From Scytalidium lignicola (taxonomy: Eukaryota > Ascomycota > Leotiomycetes): DNA of 64,000 nucleotides. This document shows positions 1 to 12,473 of this stretch, one piece after another. Position 1 is the stretch's first letter; each line of letters opens with the position of its first letter. Where the stretch lies: positions 1-64,000 of the forward strand of contig NCSJ02000154.1 of NCBI GenBank assembly GCA_002812745.2, written 5' to 3'. Both the position numbers and the translations under genes were made by a program. The notes under the pieces are model-generated. The model saw only the letters and a program-made list of their open reading frames with translations. It was not told the DNA's origin and did no database searches.

Positions 1-1080
1 CCCTGAATGTACGCGAACCTTCTTCGAAGGGGCCAGGTCCATAACTTATCGCGGCGGTACTCGTGCGCCCTATTACTTCCTGTATTATTATCCTCGATTC
101 TTAATATACGTCCCTCCTTTTTGTTCCCTCTCCGACTACCAACCTGCATCACGCCTGCCCCGACTCCCACGGCTCGCGATATCAGCCAGGCGCTCCAAAA
201 AGACGATTGTTTCCAGCGCGAGCCCCGGACTCGACTTTTTCTTTGCTCAATAGATATACGAGAGTGGACGCGCGATCCGCCGAGGATCCGTGCAAGGAGA
301 AAGGGAGGAAAAACAGGGCGGGTGGACTAGGTCACCGACAGACAAAAAGACACTTCGATCCCTCTCGCAGCAACCATCAGCCTGCTCTCTAGCACACCAG
401 AGACTCCCTTTTCGAGGTGCGACTACCTTCTTTATTATTCTCATCACTCGACTCGGCACTGCCATACTCATTCTCCCAGCATTGGGGGAGATATAACTGC
501 GCTCGCAAAGGACGATGTTCGGCTGGCTCTGAGCACAACCGCAAACGCATTCGGTAGCTTCTCTTCTCTCATTCTCTCGCCAGGCCCACCACCACCTTCA
601 GCGCCCAAAAAAAATATTATTTCAACGTCCGAGACGGTGCGTCAGAGCTCGTACAGGCTTTCTTGCCCAGTTTGCGTTCTGATCGGTTCCTTACTGATTT
701 GATGCTTGTGCGCAGATTCACGAACGGATGTGACTCGGTGAAGCTAGCGACTTTGTTTCCCCTCTCTCCATCCCCAAGGACGGTGTCCTACACTACGCTC
801 TTCACCCACCGTTGTTCTCGATGACTATGGAGAATAACGTGTAAGGCACGCGGTTCCTGCACTACGCTCGCTGACCAATTTTGCACGCGCGACAAATCAA
901 ATCATCTGGCGGCTGGCACGCCGCAGCATTCCTCCTCAGCTATCGGCATATCGATCCTGCAGTGTTCGATTTGCTCATGCGTATTCCTGCAGCTCCTGGC
1001 CTACCGGGTTTTCAGTGGCGCTTCCGACTGAGTGTTAAGAGAGGCTAGTGCGCATCGTGTTACAGAGACCTCAATCCGAC
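1..1080. other. 5' leader / promoter stretch, no gene seen
   Basis: Pyrimidine-rich sequence, typical of fungal promoters and long 5' untranslated leaders, lies upstream of the MIT-domain gene. Short open frames here have no recognisable protein features. An eight-codon upstream frame (MTMENNV) sits at 821-844. A possible leader intron could begin at 839 or 841 and end at the AG at 1064-1065. I see nothing else. Confidence 0.5.
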
Positions 1081-4000
1081 ATGCACTCCTTCAACGCCAG
1101 TGAACGGCGGCAACCTTTCCAAATCGCAACCAACTCTTCCACGACCTCGGCCATTGTCACTGTCCAGCCCATTGCAGCTGCTCTTCCTTCGCAGTCAAGG
1201 GCTCCGCCCGTGGCTACCCCGCGGAACGCTTCTGTTCCACCCTATGCAGCGAGTGGTGGACCCGCCGACTTCTCCAACTCCGTGACGGCTTCGCGGCCAC
1301 GACGACGCTCCAGCACGACCCACAGCCGGTCGAGCAGTGTGGGCGGGGTGAAGGAAGGGCTCGGGAATCTGGATCGGTGGTCGCAATCTACGAGCTCGAG
1401 CAAGGCTTCGGTGCAGCACAAGAGATCAAGCAGTTTTGGTCGGCGGATTAGCTTCAGCGGCTCTGGGACGTTCAATTTTGGATCTTCGGCATCCACAGCT
1501 AGCCAGCACCAGTCTTCACCGAATAAGTTACAAAAATCTAGGCCGTCTACAGCAAATAGCCCATCACGGCCACCAGCAACCCGACCACCGATCGAGCCTT
1601 CATACAATCCCCAGTCGCTGCTGCCCCCCATTATCACGTTGCCACACCTGCAACAAAGTGTGAGTGCGGGCTCCACGCCGCTCACCGGCACCCCAAGTGC
1701 CCTTACGCCTTCAACTGCGGGACTGTTGTCGGCTGCGACGCACACGATCGCCCCGGATTATTTTGGAGGAACGTGGGAGGGTTCACCGCCAAGGGACTAT
1801 TTGCGAACGAAATCGCCTTCTAAATCAAGAGCGGCCTCATCTTCTCCCAACACCAACGGAGGCGTGACGAGGCGGCCTTCCGTCAGCGTCGACACTGCGG
1901 GGACCCAGTCACGGGGACATTCGAGGAATCGCTCGCAAGCGGCAAAGGGCAGTACGGACACGGGTTCGTCCAGAGATCGCGGGAATAAACCGCCATCACA
2001 GAAAGCCATGTTGTCCAAAGCCCTACAAAAGGCCAATACGGCCGTCCTTCTTGATAATGCTCAGAATTACGAGGGAGCCATGCTTGCATACTCCGAAGCC
2101 TGTGAACTACTGCATCAGGTTATGTTGCGCACCTCTGTAGATGATGATAGAGGCAAGCTTGAGGCAATTGTGAGTTTTTGCATGTTTTCTTCGAGGACCT
2201 CTTCTATGTCTATTGTTTCCCCCCTCCCTCCCTTTTCATTTCTGTTTATGTATATTTCTATATATATCTCTGTCTCTCCTAAACTAACTTTATTCAGCGC
2301 ACCACGTATACTACAAGAATTGGAGAGCTGCAAAAGATGGCCTCCAATTCCTATGATGATGACAAGGCTCTTCCTGCTAGACCCGAGAGCTTCTACAGAG
2401 CAGATGATATGCAACTGCTTGAAGAAGATCAAGAGGAAGAAGAGGAAGAAGACGATGAGGATGAGGATGAGCCTGCTATAATTGAGACAGCAACGGTAAC
2501 GAGAATAGTAAACGACGAATCTTATGTTTCCGATTTACCAAATCGAGCAATAGCGCCAGAAGATGTGCCCCGGCGCAGAGAATCCCTTCTCCCGTCTGCC
2601 TTCGATCCGTATCAGTACAGGTACAGGAATACGTCGCAACAGCCATCTTACGACCGATCATACTCTAAGCCTGCTAACCTAAGGCTGGCTCCACCTTATG
2701 ACCCTCAGTATATGCCACCTCCCTTGTCTCCTCGACCGCCACTCTCACCTATCATTCAAGAAAGATCTGGGTACCATCTAGATCGACTTAACGCTTATGA
2801 TTCGCCTGACCGGAAGCCTGTAAGCAAGCCATCAAATCCAGCACATATGAGAGCACCTAGCAATGAATCAATGTCATGGCTGGATACTATTGACGAGTCT
2901 GGTGCATCCAGCGCCTCCTCTGTCCACTCGAGAACTTCATCCATGGGCGTACGACGGAAGCGCATTCGTCCAGCTAGTGGGGCCACGGAAGCTGAGTTTG
3001 ATGCTGCACTGGACGCTGCTGTCGAGGCTGCATATGATGATGGCTTTGAACCCGCTCATGACCTGGAAGAAGCTGAGCCCGAGCCCGAGAGCTTTGATTA
3101 TGATGACGAAGATGAAGTAATTGCGAGTGTACGGCGAAGGGTAGAGCTCGCAAAGGAGAGGGTGCGTCAGACAGAGCGCGAGGCCGCCCTACAGGAGGAG
3201 GAGAGGATGCTAGCGCTCCAGCGACAAGATACGCGAACTACTGTTGATACATCTGACGGTGCAAATGAATCCGAAGAAGAAGAAGAGGAACGGATATTAG
3301 AAGAGATGACTCGAGGGTTTGTTATGGATGATTTTGAGTTTGGTTTACAATCCAAGTCTGCCTTGCCTAGGGAATCCGATTCGAGTGGGTTTTCGGGGAG
3401 AACATGGAATAGCTCAATCGGTTCTAATCCTAATACCGCGGGAACAGCGCTTTCGACTGTCACCGAGGACTCGAGCGTTCCTCAGGTCCCGCCGCCGAAA
3501 ACACCACCTCCTACGTATCCGCCTCCTGAACATGCAATCCCACCTCCACCAGTACTTGACATTCCTCCACCGACCCCACAAAGTGTCCGTGCCAGGCGTC
3601 TCTCCGGGCAAAATGCAAAGCAACTCAAGATTGAGACGACAGTTAAGGAACTCAAGGAGGTTCCAGAACAAGCCACTAGCGCGACACAACCCCCTTCAAT
3701 GCCGCCTCCTCGAATACCTCCCCAGCCCAAGACTGCTGGTCTCCCACAAAAACAACCCTTCTCAATAGTTTCATCAGGTCGTCCCCCAGTGCCTCAATCT
3801 GCTCGACAAGCCTCTTCGCCGTTTCAAGGCCCTAGCCCTTTGGACACGACAACTCAGGGTACGGCAGCCCTCGGGCAGACATTACCAAATGATAGCCAGT
3901 CAAGCGTGACATTGCCTGGATCAGGCTCGCCAGGCCGTACTCATTCAAGAGCTGGTATAAGGAAGAACTTCTCATCTTCGAGCCTGAAAAATATGAGGAG

Positions 4001-5196
4001 CCGCAACATGTCAGTTTCGAATTTAGATGACGGGTCTGACATGTCTCCAATTACTCCGTCAAGCTCCCAATTCAACCTGAGAGAAGCAAGTCACAGATTG
4101 CCGGCAATGCCATCGTTGCCTACTCCTATTGCAACAGCCTTTAAAGAAAGGTTAAATATCATTCCATCTGGTGGTTTGCATCTTTTTAACAGCGATATCC
4201 ACTCTCCGGAGACCCCGGGTTCTCCAAATCCCCTGACTGCTGATGGACCGATACCTCTAGAACCATGTCCTAACGAGTATTTACTTCGTCCATTCTGGCT
4301 CATGCGGGCGCTTTACCAGACAATCGCGCATCCCAAGGGTGGTTATCTCTCTACAAAATTGTTTGTACCACGTGATGTATGGCAAGTGAAAGGCGTCAAG
4401 ATCAAAGCTGTAGAGGATAAGATTACAAACTGCGACTTTTTAACTGCAGCTCTCCTAAAGCTGAGTAAAGTCGACACGTTCGATGCAGATGCAGTTCTCG
4501 AGGAAATGCAATCGCTAGAGGCTATATTGGAACAAGTCCAAGCCACTCTTACAAAGAAGCTAGGTAGCGAGGTCGGCGTTCAAAGTTCAGGAAACTTGTT
4601 TAAGGAGGCTGCTGTGAGTACGGAAGCGGAAGCAGGCAACTCCTCGAAGGCTGCTAGCGTGTCAAGTAAATCCTCCTTTTCGTGGCGGAGGCTGAGGTCA
4701 AAAAACTCTGCGGCGGCCTTATCCAGCACATATGCTAGTAAGACATCATCGATGGAAGGTAAAGATGGCATAACAACAAGTACTTTACCCATGATGACTT
4801 CTACCATAAAACCTCGATTCGCGAAACGAGACATCACTCAAGTGCAGTTCTCCGGCCCTAATGCCAATTACATGGGATCTTTAGCGCGTCTCTTCGATGC
4901 TGCGCAAACAATTGGTGAGCTAATTTTCACAGTTTTATCACCAAAACAAAAACAAAATAAAATTGAAGAAGAAAAAAAGAATGTCTATGCTGACGAAACA
5001 TCTTTCAGATCAAATAGCCCGTCAGGTTGAAGATCCAGGTCTTAAACACGCCGACAAGACCCAGGTCGGACTAGAGCTTTGCACTCGCCATGCAGCCGAG
5101 TTTTTTGCTTTCTACATCTGTCGATTCGTCCTTACGGATATTGGCTTACTTCTTGACAAATTCATCAAGCGGGGAAGTGAATGGGTGCTTGTCTGA
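1081..5196 (+). CDS. MIT-domain protein, fungal-specific
   Basis: Three exons, 1081-2169, 2298-4914 and 5009-5196, give about 1297 residues. Both introns have GT..AG ends and join in frame; the first has a CTAAC branch site. The N-terminal 300 residues are Ser/Thr/Pro-rich with many RxxS sites. Residues about 309-376 form a microtubule-interacting-and-transport (MIT) three-helix domain (SKALQKANTAVLLDNAQNYE onward). The middle is acidic and proline-rich and likely disordered. The last 60 residues are well ordered with a hydrophobic helix. MIT domains bind ESCRT-III tails or microtubules, so a role in trafficking or membrane remodelling is likely, but only by family inference. The ATG at 1081 is the first in frame after a stop. 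A spliced upstream start (MTMENN from 821 joined to 1066) is possible. Gene identity beyond the MIT domain is not recognised. Confidence 0.8.
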
Positions 5197-5908
5197 GTTT
5201 TAAAATCTTCCTCTCCCCCCCCCCATCGGTTGTCTAATCCTCTCACACCGAACTACAATGTTTCTTTTATTTATAATTCCACATTAGATCAGCATTTTCT
5301 TTGAAAGTGTAGTATGCATAGCCTGCCTGCCGCTGATATTTTATTTTATATCCTGCTTTTAACGTGGGTACGTGGGTACGAGTCATGATGCACGGCGCTC
5401 TATGTTAGAAGAGGGATGCNTTTTTTTTTTGTTTTCTTTTGGCCACCGGCAATACTTGGTTCATTGATACCACAACATTTTCAGTTTTTAGCTTTTATCA
5501 TTCATTTTCATATTTTTTTTTAAAAATCGTTGAATTATTTGGCAGGCAAGGGACCCAATAATGGGACGGGCTTCGTGCAATTTAAGAGTCGGGTCGATCT
5601 CGACCCCTTACTCGCAGGATATATATAGTGGAAATATAACCAAAGCTGAAGGCTTCTAGGCCTAACAGCCTTTACTAAAGTGCACATTGTCCTTCGATAT
5701 TTACTTTGGCATTGCATGAACTATGTGACTTCACAATTACCTATAGTACTCATGTTAGGGAGCCAATAGAAGTTAAGAAACTTAATTCATATCTACGATG
5801 TTTTAGTTTTGTTTAATTAAATGCAACTCTTGTAAAGACGCTCCTGCGAATGAAAAACACACCGCCTCCTATTCCTATACTTAAGTTTTAACTACACTTA
5901 AAGTAACC
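5197..5908. other. Convergent 3' intergenic region
   Basis: This is the shared 3' region of the MIT-domain gene and fimbrin. It is AT-rich with poly-T runs and one N (5420) next to a ten-T run. A short perfect palindrome (GGGTCGATCTCGACCC) lies at about 5591-5606. No gene seen. Confidence 0.4.
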
Positions 5909-8106
5909 TCACGTCCGCATCTTTTCATGCGTCGCCATCAGTGAACCTAGAAGGACGGGTTAGCACAAAGAATACTAAAGAGAGAGAGAAAATGAAGCAA
6001 AATGGACTTACCAATAAAAGTAGTTACTAATCGACTCCGAACCTGACAAATATCTTCGGGCACCAGCCAGATCGTTGCGCCCATTTTTCTAGCAATACTA
6101 ATACTCAGCTTTGCGTTGAGATAAGCGTCTTCATCTGTCCTGCCAGGAGTAACCAAATCGTAGTCGACATAACTGCTCTTCATTCCATTCAACACATCGA
6201 GCAAGAAAATACCTGTTCCAATCGACGGATCCTTAAGTGACCGAATAGACGAGCTTCTCCCTCCCTTGTGAGACATGTCATTGGCCCACTTAACCATTTC
6301 TGCATCAGAGATTTCGCGCTTACCCAAACGCTGAGCTAAACTAGATAAGGTTTCAGATATATCTTTACGCATAAGCTGCCAGACGAGTCCAAGTGTCAAG
6401 GTACGTTGGCCATCGGTGATGTCAGCACCTTGAACCCCAACTAGAGAAAATCGATTTTGTTTGCCCAGCTCGATAGCGTAGTTCGTATTTTCAACGGCTT
6501 TGAATCTAGACATTTCCATGCCACTCGCAGGAGGTTTATTAACATGCCGCCAATTGACAGAACCTTTGACTACCTTATCGAAAGCTTGTAAGAGAACGCC
6601 ACCATCGCGTAAATCATCATAAAGTGAGTTGACAGCTGGTTGGACGTCAAGACTGTTGAGCCAAAGAGTGAATACTCTCGCCTCTCGTTCGCCTTCAGCA
6701 TCGAAGTCGTCGACCTCCAATTTCTCTTCTTCAGTGATAGGATCCAAGGCAGGGTGAGTGTTAAAGAGGTTAGCAACGAAAGCAAGATTAAGTTTTGGGT
6801 TTCCAGCAACCAAGGATGAAGGACTCAAGAACTTCCGGCAGCCGAGTTTGTCAGCGTTCTGGAGGACCTCTTCAGCCCTATCCAATAGATCAGGGGTCTG
6901 TAAGGGTCCACGATTGCAGTATTCCGGGGCAATTTGAGCTAATAGTACAGTATAATTTTCTCCGTCTTTAATGTCGGTGGAAAAATTCGTCACTCTATAT
7001 GGAGTTAGTAAGAATCTGTTTATATATTTGTTCAACTTTTAGGATGCAAATTTACCTTCGTGGCCAGTTTGCAGCTTTTAAGTGAAAGTTGAACCATCTC
7101 AATAGAATTTGCTCCGGAGGGAGTCTCAGAAACTGTTCCAGAGTCTCGTCATCCTCCAACAATCGGTACAATTCCGGATGAAGCTTGATGTCAATTTTTC
7201 CTAGCAAACCTCTTCGGATGATTTGCCAAATAAGACCTAAAATTAGATGCTCGCGCACTTCAATAATATCACCGCTTCCGATGTTGACAACGGAGCAACC
7301 GATACCCTTTGCTGATTCGATCACAATATTATTATTCTCGGTCATTTGGAAGGCATTGAGCGTCTTGGTCCTCTTTCCGGGGCGGTTAAGGACGCGTTCA
7401 TCAATAGTATCGGGTACACTATCATTTATCAATTTCGCAAGGACAAGACCATCTTTACATTCGTCAAACATCTCGAAAGTATCGGTTGGGAAGGGAAGGC
7501 GACCACCAATATCCGGATCGCCGGCTAATACGGCATTGATATGACGGGTAAACTCTGTTCGCTCATCCTCGTTGATAGTATGTGTAACATTTGCTGAGGA
7601 GCCTTGAACTTGGATACGTCCACTAACACTGCCCTTGGAGCCATGGCCACCTGTTTGTTGAGAGACAATACCGGCTGGTGCTTTGGATGCACCTGTAGAC
7701 ATACGCTTCTGCGCGGGGGAGGATTCCCGAAGTTTTGACACCAACTACATCTTCATTAGTCGCCATAGATGGATCCAATGTGTATGAGGATGCTACTCAC
7801 TCCAACATAGTCATCCAATTCCACACGCCTCGAAGAATCGAGCTCGACTTCCTTTAGTGCTTGCCTAACGACATCGTAAGGTTGCCTTTCACTGGCCTGC
7901 GTCGCCTTTATAGCAGTTGCTTCGTCAATATAGCCCTTGTCGTCAATATCTAATCTACGAAAGGCATCCTGGAGACCGAAGATCTCGGATTGCTCAAATT
8001 GAGGATATTTCCTGATCGGAAGATAGTTCAGCGGGTTGGTCAAATAGTGAATGACGTTGTGCGCAAGTGGGGTTTGGACCTACCTCTGTAGCTTAATAAC
8101 GTTCAT
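5909..8106 (-). CDS. Fimbrin (actin-bundling protein, Sac6/FimA type)
   Basis: Cross-links actin filaments in endocytic patches and the subapical collar of hyphae. Five exons on the minus strand, 8106-8084, 8011-7801, 7744-7056, 6994-6012 and 5946-5909, give 647 residues, the usual fimbrin length. The N-terminus MNVIKLQRKYPQFEQSEIFG is assembled across a short first exon and matches fungal fimbrins as I know them. One EF-hand-like segment (residues about 20-45) is followed by a linker and four calponin-homology domains in two actin-binding pairs. Clear CH signatures include DGLVLAKLINDSVPDTIDER, HLILGLIWQIIRRGLL and LTLGLVWQLMRKDI. The last exon adds only 12 residues after the split Gly (SLMATHEKMRT). 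Convergent with the MIT-domain gene. Nothing is missing. Confidence 0.96.
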
Positions 8107-9041
8107 CTTTGAACTCTATAATAATGCCGAAGCAGAAATCTTGTAAAATGCTGGTGTGTTGGATCACGCCAGATAGAATGGGATGGATGGTTTGTCGCAA
8201 GACCTACGACTTGGCGATAAATAGCTGTATTGGGGTGATTCGCGATTGTCGCTGAAGGAAGACGTCAATTAAACCTGCTGAATTCTCAAGCTGGCGACGC
8301 CGGAAGAGATCTGAAAGTACTTTGAGAAGTAGGACTTGAGCCTAGGGAGGAGGAAACAATCTGAGGTCCTCTAGAGGGGCCTAGATATGTTTAAGAATGA
8401 ATGAGGTCAGGAGTTCATGGGTGCTGGGCTGTGCAATAGGTGCTGAGAGGGACCTGTTTCCCTTAGGTGCCGCCAGCGCTGACGCAGACGTTGCAGATGG
8501 CGGGGTTGTGACTTGCTGCCGTAAGCGAGAAGCTGCGCTTTTGCTCCCAACCAGCCTTGGGGCGAGGCAGCGATTGATGCGTGGCTACGATGGAGCACTT
8601 CCACGTCGTCTTACTTCCCGGCTGTACATAAGTACTTCAATACTGGATGCTTTCGTGCGTTGAATGTTCTATTCTAATCTCCACCTGCAAAACCCACTGA
8701 ACTTGGTCTTCCGGCCCTCGATACCTGTGAGATTGCCAAGCCTCTGCTGCGTCCCTTGCAGTTCGTTGTTCCTGAGTCTTCTGAGTCTCCCTAGTCACAA
8801 CGCCGGCGACGCACAACTAGCCATAATTATTTTTTTCTGCCTTGCAAGCTGTACACACATACATATGTACATATGTAACTGTCGTACCTAGAACACAATT
8901 ATCCAGAGTTGCCGCCTGAACCAGCTGACGACAACATCAATCTCATTATTGCCACACGGCCTCGATCGCAGCAGACTTTCATCAGGCACCTGGTTTTCGG
9001 ACGCGCCCGCCGTCCGTCCGTTATTCATAGCAGCTCGTATC
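8107..9041. other. Divergent promoter region between fimbrin and thioesterase
   Basis: About 930 bases between two divergently transcribed genes. A GACGTCAATT element (half of a CRE-like site) lies near 8260. Several short open frames on both strands have no protein-like composition. I see nothing that supports a gene. Confidence 0.4.
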
Positions 9042-9476
9042 ATGGCCACGTCTGAGCTGGACCATGTCAAGGCAGTCTGGCAGAATCTTCAGGGGAACAG
9101 CCCTATTTATGATTTTCTCTTGTTCGATGTAGAGATTGTATCGGCTATCAAGGGCACATTCGTAGCTCACCTTGTTCTAAAGCAGAACCACGTCAACTCA
9201 CGGGGGACGATCCACGGAGCTGTGAGCGCTGCCTTAGTTGATTGGAGCGGTGGTATGGCAATTGCAACCCACGGTCTGGAGAAAACGGGAGCAAGCATTG
9301 ATATTCATATTACCTACGTCTCAACTGCACAAATCGGTGACACCATTGAAATCGAAGCCATTGCGAACAAGGTGGGCAGAACCATGGCCTTTACGACCTG
9401 CAAAATATCCAGACTGGTGAATGGGAAGCCCGGGCCGATTGTCGCTACAGCATCCCACACCAAGTATCTCAAATGA
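9042..9476 (+). CDS. Hotdog-fold thioesterase, ACOT13/PaaI-like
   Basis: Single exon of 144 residues, the normal size of the small acyl-CoA thioesterase 13 (them2) family, which hydrolyses medium- to long-chain acyl-CoA as a tetramer in mitochondria or cytosol. The hotdog core is visible. NHVNSRGTIHGAVSAALVDW carries the HGA turn and the family's catalytic Asp in LVDW (about residue 67), followed by IDIHITYVSTAQIGDTIEIE and TMAFTTCKISR. The frame is open upstream to about 8949 but the first ATG is at 9042, giving MATSELDHVKAVWQNL, which fits the family. I see no clear targeting peptide. The substrate is not readable from sequence. Divergent from fimbrin; the RING/ankyrin gene follows on the same strand after 315 bases. 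Confidence 0.88.
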   Translation: MATSELDHVKAVWQNLQGNSPIYDFLLFDVEIVSAIKGTFVAHLVLKQNHVNSRGTIHGAVSAALVDWSGGMAIATHGLEKTGASIDIHITYVSTAQIGDTIEIEAIANKVGRTMAFTTCKISRLVNGKPGPIVATASHTKYLK

Positions 9477-9791
9477 ACCATCAACAACTATCGACTATGT
9501 TCACACCATGACAACATTTAACATTATTTACTTGCATCGAAGCGGAAAGAGCAATACATGCATGCAGTAGCGACTTGATTCGTGTTCATCTAGTTGTAGC
9601 CTGGGTAGTTTCTAGCTTGTTAATTAGAGCGCTGTACCTCCAAGCTACCCATGTGGTAGCTTGAACAAAAACTTTTCTCTTCTACATCTCTAGATTTTTC
9701 AACTTCTTCCGTAACAACGAGAACATCCTCTCACCCACGCATGAAAAATCCTATCTTTTTTGAACAGTTATAAATTACTCACCAGTTTAAT
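9477..9791. other. Short intergenic region
   Basis: Terminator of the thioesterase gene and promoter of the RING/ankyrin gene. It holds a short inverted repeat, TAGCTTG/CAAGCTA, around 9611-9665. No gene seen. Confidence 0.35.
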
Positions 9792-10869
9792 ATGGATGTC
9801 TGCAAGATCTGTTCTCAAGATTTAATTCTCGAACTTGATCCAGAGGATTTTGATGAGGCTACATCCTCTGTAGCCGGAGGATCTAACACCCTCTTTCCCG
9901 ACGATATTCAAATCATTCAATGTGGCTGCCATTTCCACTGGTAAGTAGCGTATAAGCTCATCTTTAATGTTTCTTTTTCGATTTTATTATTACGGTTGCA
10001 GTCCACAACTGCAATTCAGAATTAGGGCTTAATCATAGTGTAAGTTTGTCATAGCTGCTCACTTTNCTGAATGTAGTTCAATCAGAAAAAATGCCTCGTG
10101 ACAACCACATTTTGAAAATAGCCTAGGCCTTTTATATATTCCAAAGCAATGTATCTATAAGGGATATTTCTGGTTAGACACTCTGGACCAGAAGAAGAGT
10201 GATGATACTATTGAGCATGAACATGGCTGACAGGTGAAAAGGCAATGCTTGCTTGATGAATCACCCAAAATTATCAGCACTTTTTCTTGTCCAGCATGCA
10301 ATACAAATCTTCTGTCCCCGACTAGTAGCTCAGCGCAAAGTCTTGATGGAGTTAGTTTGTTAACCAGATATCACAACGAAGGTGGCATCCAAGAAAACCT
10401 TGATATTATGCCTCTAGTCAAGGAAGAAGCTTATTTGGACGCTAACCCATGGGCTCGTCCTGCCAGAGCATTTCTCACCATATGTGGAGAAGGTGACGTC
10501 ACTGGTATTGTTGAGCTCTTGAATGCCATCCAGGAAGATCCAGACGAGGATGATATATCGTCCACGGATATCCTTCGGTACCAGGATCCTTTAGATAATA
10601 TGAAGACCGCTCTACATATAGCTATTGAAAAGGAGCAGGAGGCAGTTGTTTGGTTATTATTATGGCTGGCTTCGCACCTTAACACGGAATCTTTCCCAGA
10701 TGAGGTTACGCAGGCTGCGAATATCATGGGTGCCAGTCGAGAGACTGCTCAGGGTACTGATATAAGGGGTATGCGAGACAATAATGGTCTCACTGCTTCC
10801 GATGTAGCAAGAAGAAACAACATAAATAGATGGGCAGGAATACTTGCAGCGGGTGTCCTGGAAGCGTGA
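9792..10869 (+). CDS. RING-like zinc finger plus ankyrin-like C-terminal protein
   Basis: Two exons, 9792-9940 and 10242-10869, give 258 residues. The N-terminus has a RING-type pattern: C4-x2-C7, then CGCHFHWQC (a C-x-C-x2-H-x2-C spacing, with Cys where His is usual at the fourth ligand), then CPAC. The HWQC knuckle is assembled exactly across the splice (TG|G CAA TGC). The intron is 301 bases with a good donor (GTAAGT) but an AAAAG acceptor, because the better-looking CAG at 10231-10233 would bring in a stop. Residues about 140-258 resemble two or three ankyrin-type repeats (TALHIAIEKEQEAVVWLLLW, then NGLTASDVARRNNINRWAGI). A RING plus ankyrin layout suggests a ubiquitin ligase, but no partner or pathway can be read. 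I do not recognise a named gene. Confidence 0.72.
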
Positions 10870-11329
10870 TGATGGGTAGAGAATTTTATAAAACATCAAC
10901 TGCCACATTTCCTGCCTTGATTTTCGAGTATCCGGAGACTGGATATGAAACCCACGCCATAGTTTTAGCACTTCATAGGAGTGATGCTGTTAACACTTGA
11001 ACTGGAACTAAATGGAAGGTGAACGGTAATTGCACACAGTTGCCATTTATTCTCACAGATACTAGGCCCGCCAGGAGCCTTCTGCAGTTCGGGTAGAAGT
11101 GACTAAAGTTATGGCAAAGTGTGTCTCATAGCTCTCTTTTACTCTCTCACAACCTTTCTAACCCAATAAATCAATGCTCCAGATCGAATGCGATTGGTTT
11201 TTTCCCCTTCTGGACAAAATCAAGAAATAGGGACTAAGCACTTTCTTCACTTCCCTCCTAATTTTTATACATTACACTTCATCCTTCTCTTCTATCTGCC
11301 TATCCATTCACCTTTCTTTGACTAATGAT
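10870..11329. other. Convergent 3' region
   Basis: Shared 3' flank of the RING/ankyrin gene and the OST3/OST6 gene. AT- and CT-rich, with no gene-like frame. Confidence 0.35.
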
Positions 11330-12473
11330 CTATGAGAAAGGAGGGAGCCAGAAAGGGTAACCGCCGTTCTTGATTCTGAAAACGCTTAGCAAGAAGCTAT
11401 ACATCATGAAGACTACCCCTCCCCAAACAACGACTGAGACTTGTTGGAGTCTTGGGTCGGCTATACGCGGAGTTTTGAGAGCTAAAGTTATAGTGGCAAA
11501 GGACAGAAGCCCGTCTAAACGAAATCTGTTAGTAATTGAGTAATTAGGACCTGTAACGCAACCTACACATGGCGCCAACAATCTGTGTCTCTAAACCAAA
11601 CTGGTTAGAAAATCCTCCTGCAAAGTAGGCGACACCTCCTCGTCCATCACCAGCCACATATGGAACCTTTCGGATATGATTAAACATGTGTCCACTGGTG
11701 AATAGGAGGATTGCAATCAGGCTGATAGCGGCCCAGACATTCCGATTTTGGATAACTGGTAGGAGATATGGCCAGGCAACACTGAGAAATGTGACTGTCC
11801 CTAATAAGGTAGTAGTCAAAGCAATTACTCGAATCCAATTTATCGGTCTTCGGACTGGTGGATGAGGTCGGTCAGAGAGATGGCGTGTAACCCATGAATG
11901 GATCTGCTCGGCAGATTGAGGTCTACACATATTAGCGCTATCTCAGCACTTCATCCAAGTTGATTGAAACTGTACCCATTTGTGAAATCAAAACGCACAG
12001 GGCTACTGTCCGCAACCGCGAAGGGGCCAATTGTTGGGCGGAAGAAAAGAAGGACAGGGGCCGTTTGTAGTCCAAGCTGGAAAATAATTAATAAATTGTT
12101 TATGCTCAATTGTGACATGACTTACAGATTGAAATGTGCCTTTGCCATCTGCAAAGTCTAGCGTTCCATAGATCAAACGAGAGGCGCCTTCTTTATCTCC
12201 TTTGACCCAGCTTTTCGCCAACACCTCCCACTCCGGTTGGAAATCTCGACATAATTGACACCCAAACCTAGCCTCCAAAGCAGTTAACAACACCACCACA
12301 GAATGGTTGCGTGGTAGAGCTGTCAATTGATCATAGGTAGTATCTAGGAGTTTTATAGGAGTTGATGTAAGAGCCTTTGAGTGGAAACGTTGGAATACAT
12401 CTCCAGTGGTCTTCTTCGCACCAAGGACTGTCAAGGGCAGTAACGATAAAACCAATGTCTTTAAAAATAGCAT
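11330..12473 (-). CDS. Oligosaccharyltransferase subunit, OST3/OST6 (TUSC3/MAGT1) family
   Basis: ER-membrane thiol oxidoreductase subunit of oligosaccharyltransferase. It holds cysteines of the substrate in mixed disulfides so that nearby Asn-X-Ser/Thr sites are glycosylated. Four exons, 12473-12126, 12076-11976, 11922-11567 and 11514-11330, give 329 residues. Residues 1-18 form a signal peptide ending in ...TVLGA. A lumenal thioredoxin-like domain with the active-site CQLC at residues 72-75 follows. The domain ends with LGLQTAPVLLFFRP, which comes from the second exon. Four membrane segments follow: WIRVIALTTTLLGTVTFLSV, AAISLIAILLFTSGHMF, YGLLSFATITLAL and VSVVVWGGVVFMMYSFLLSV. The splices restore QTAPVLLF, TNGPQSAEQI and AAMYGLLSF-like joins expected for the family. 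OST3 and OST6 cannot be told apart here; many filamentous fungi have a single copy. Confidence 0.93.

Noticed and set aside
7..330. Open frame at the left edge
   Set aside because: Low-complexity Leu/Pro/Arg composition from C/T-rich DNA, no domain, and no evidence of an upstream gene end.
1242..1745. A 167-codon minus-strand frame opposite the MIT-domain gene N-terminus
   Set aside because: It is a shadow of Ser/Pro-rich coding sequence, with no domain or splice signals of its own.
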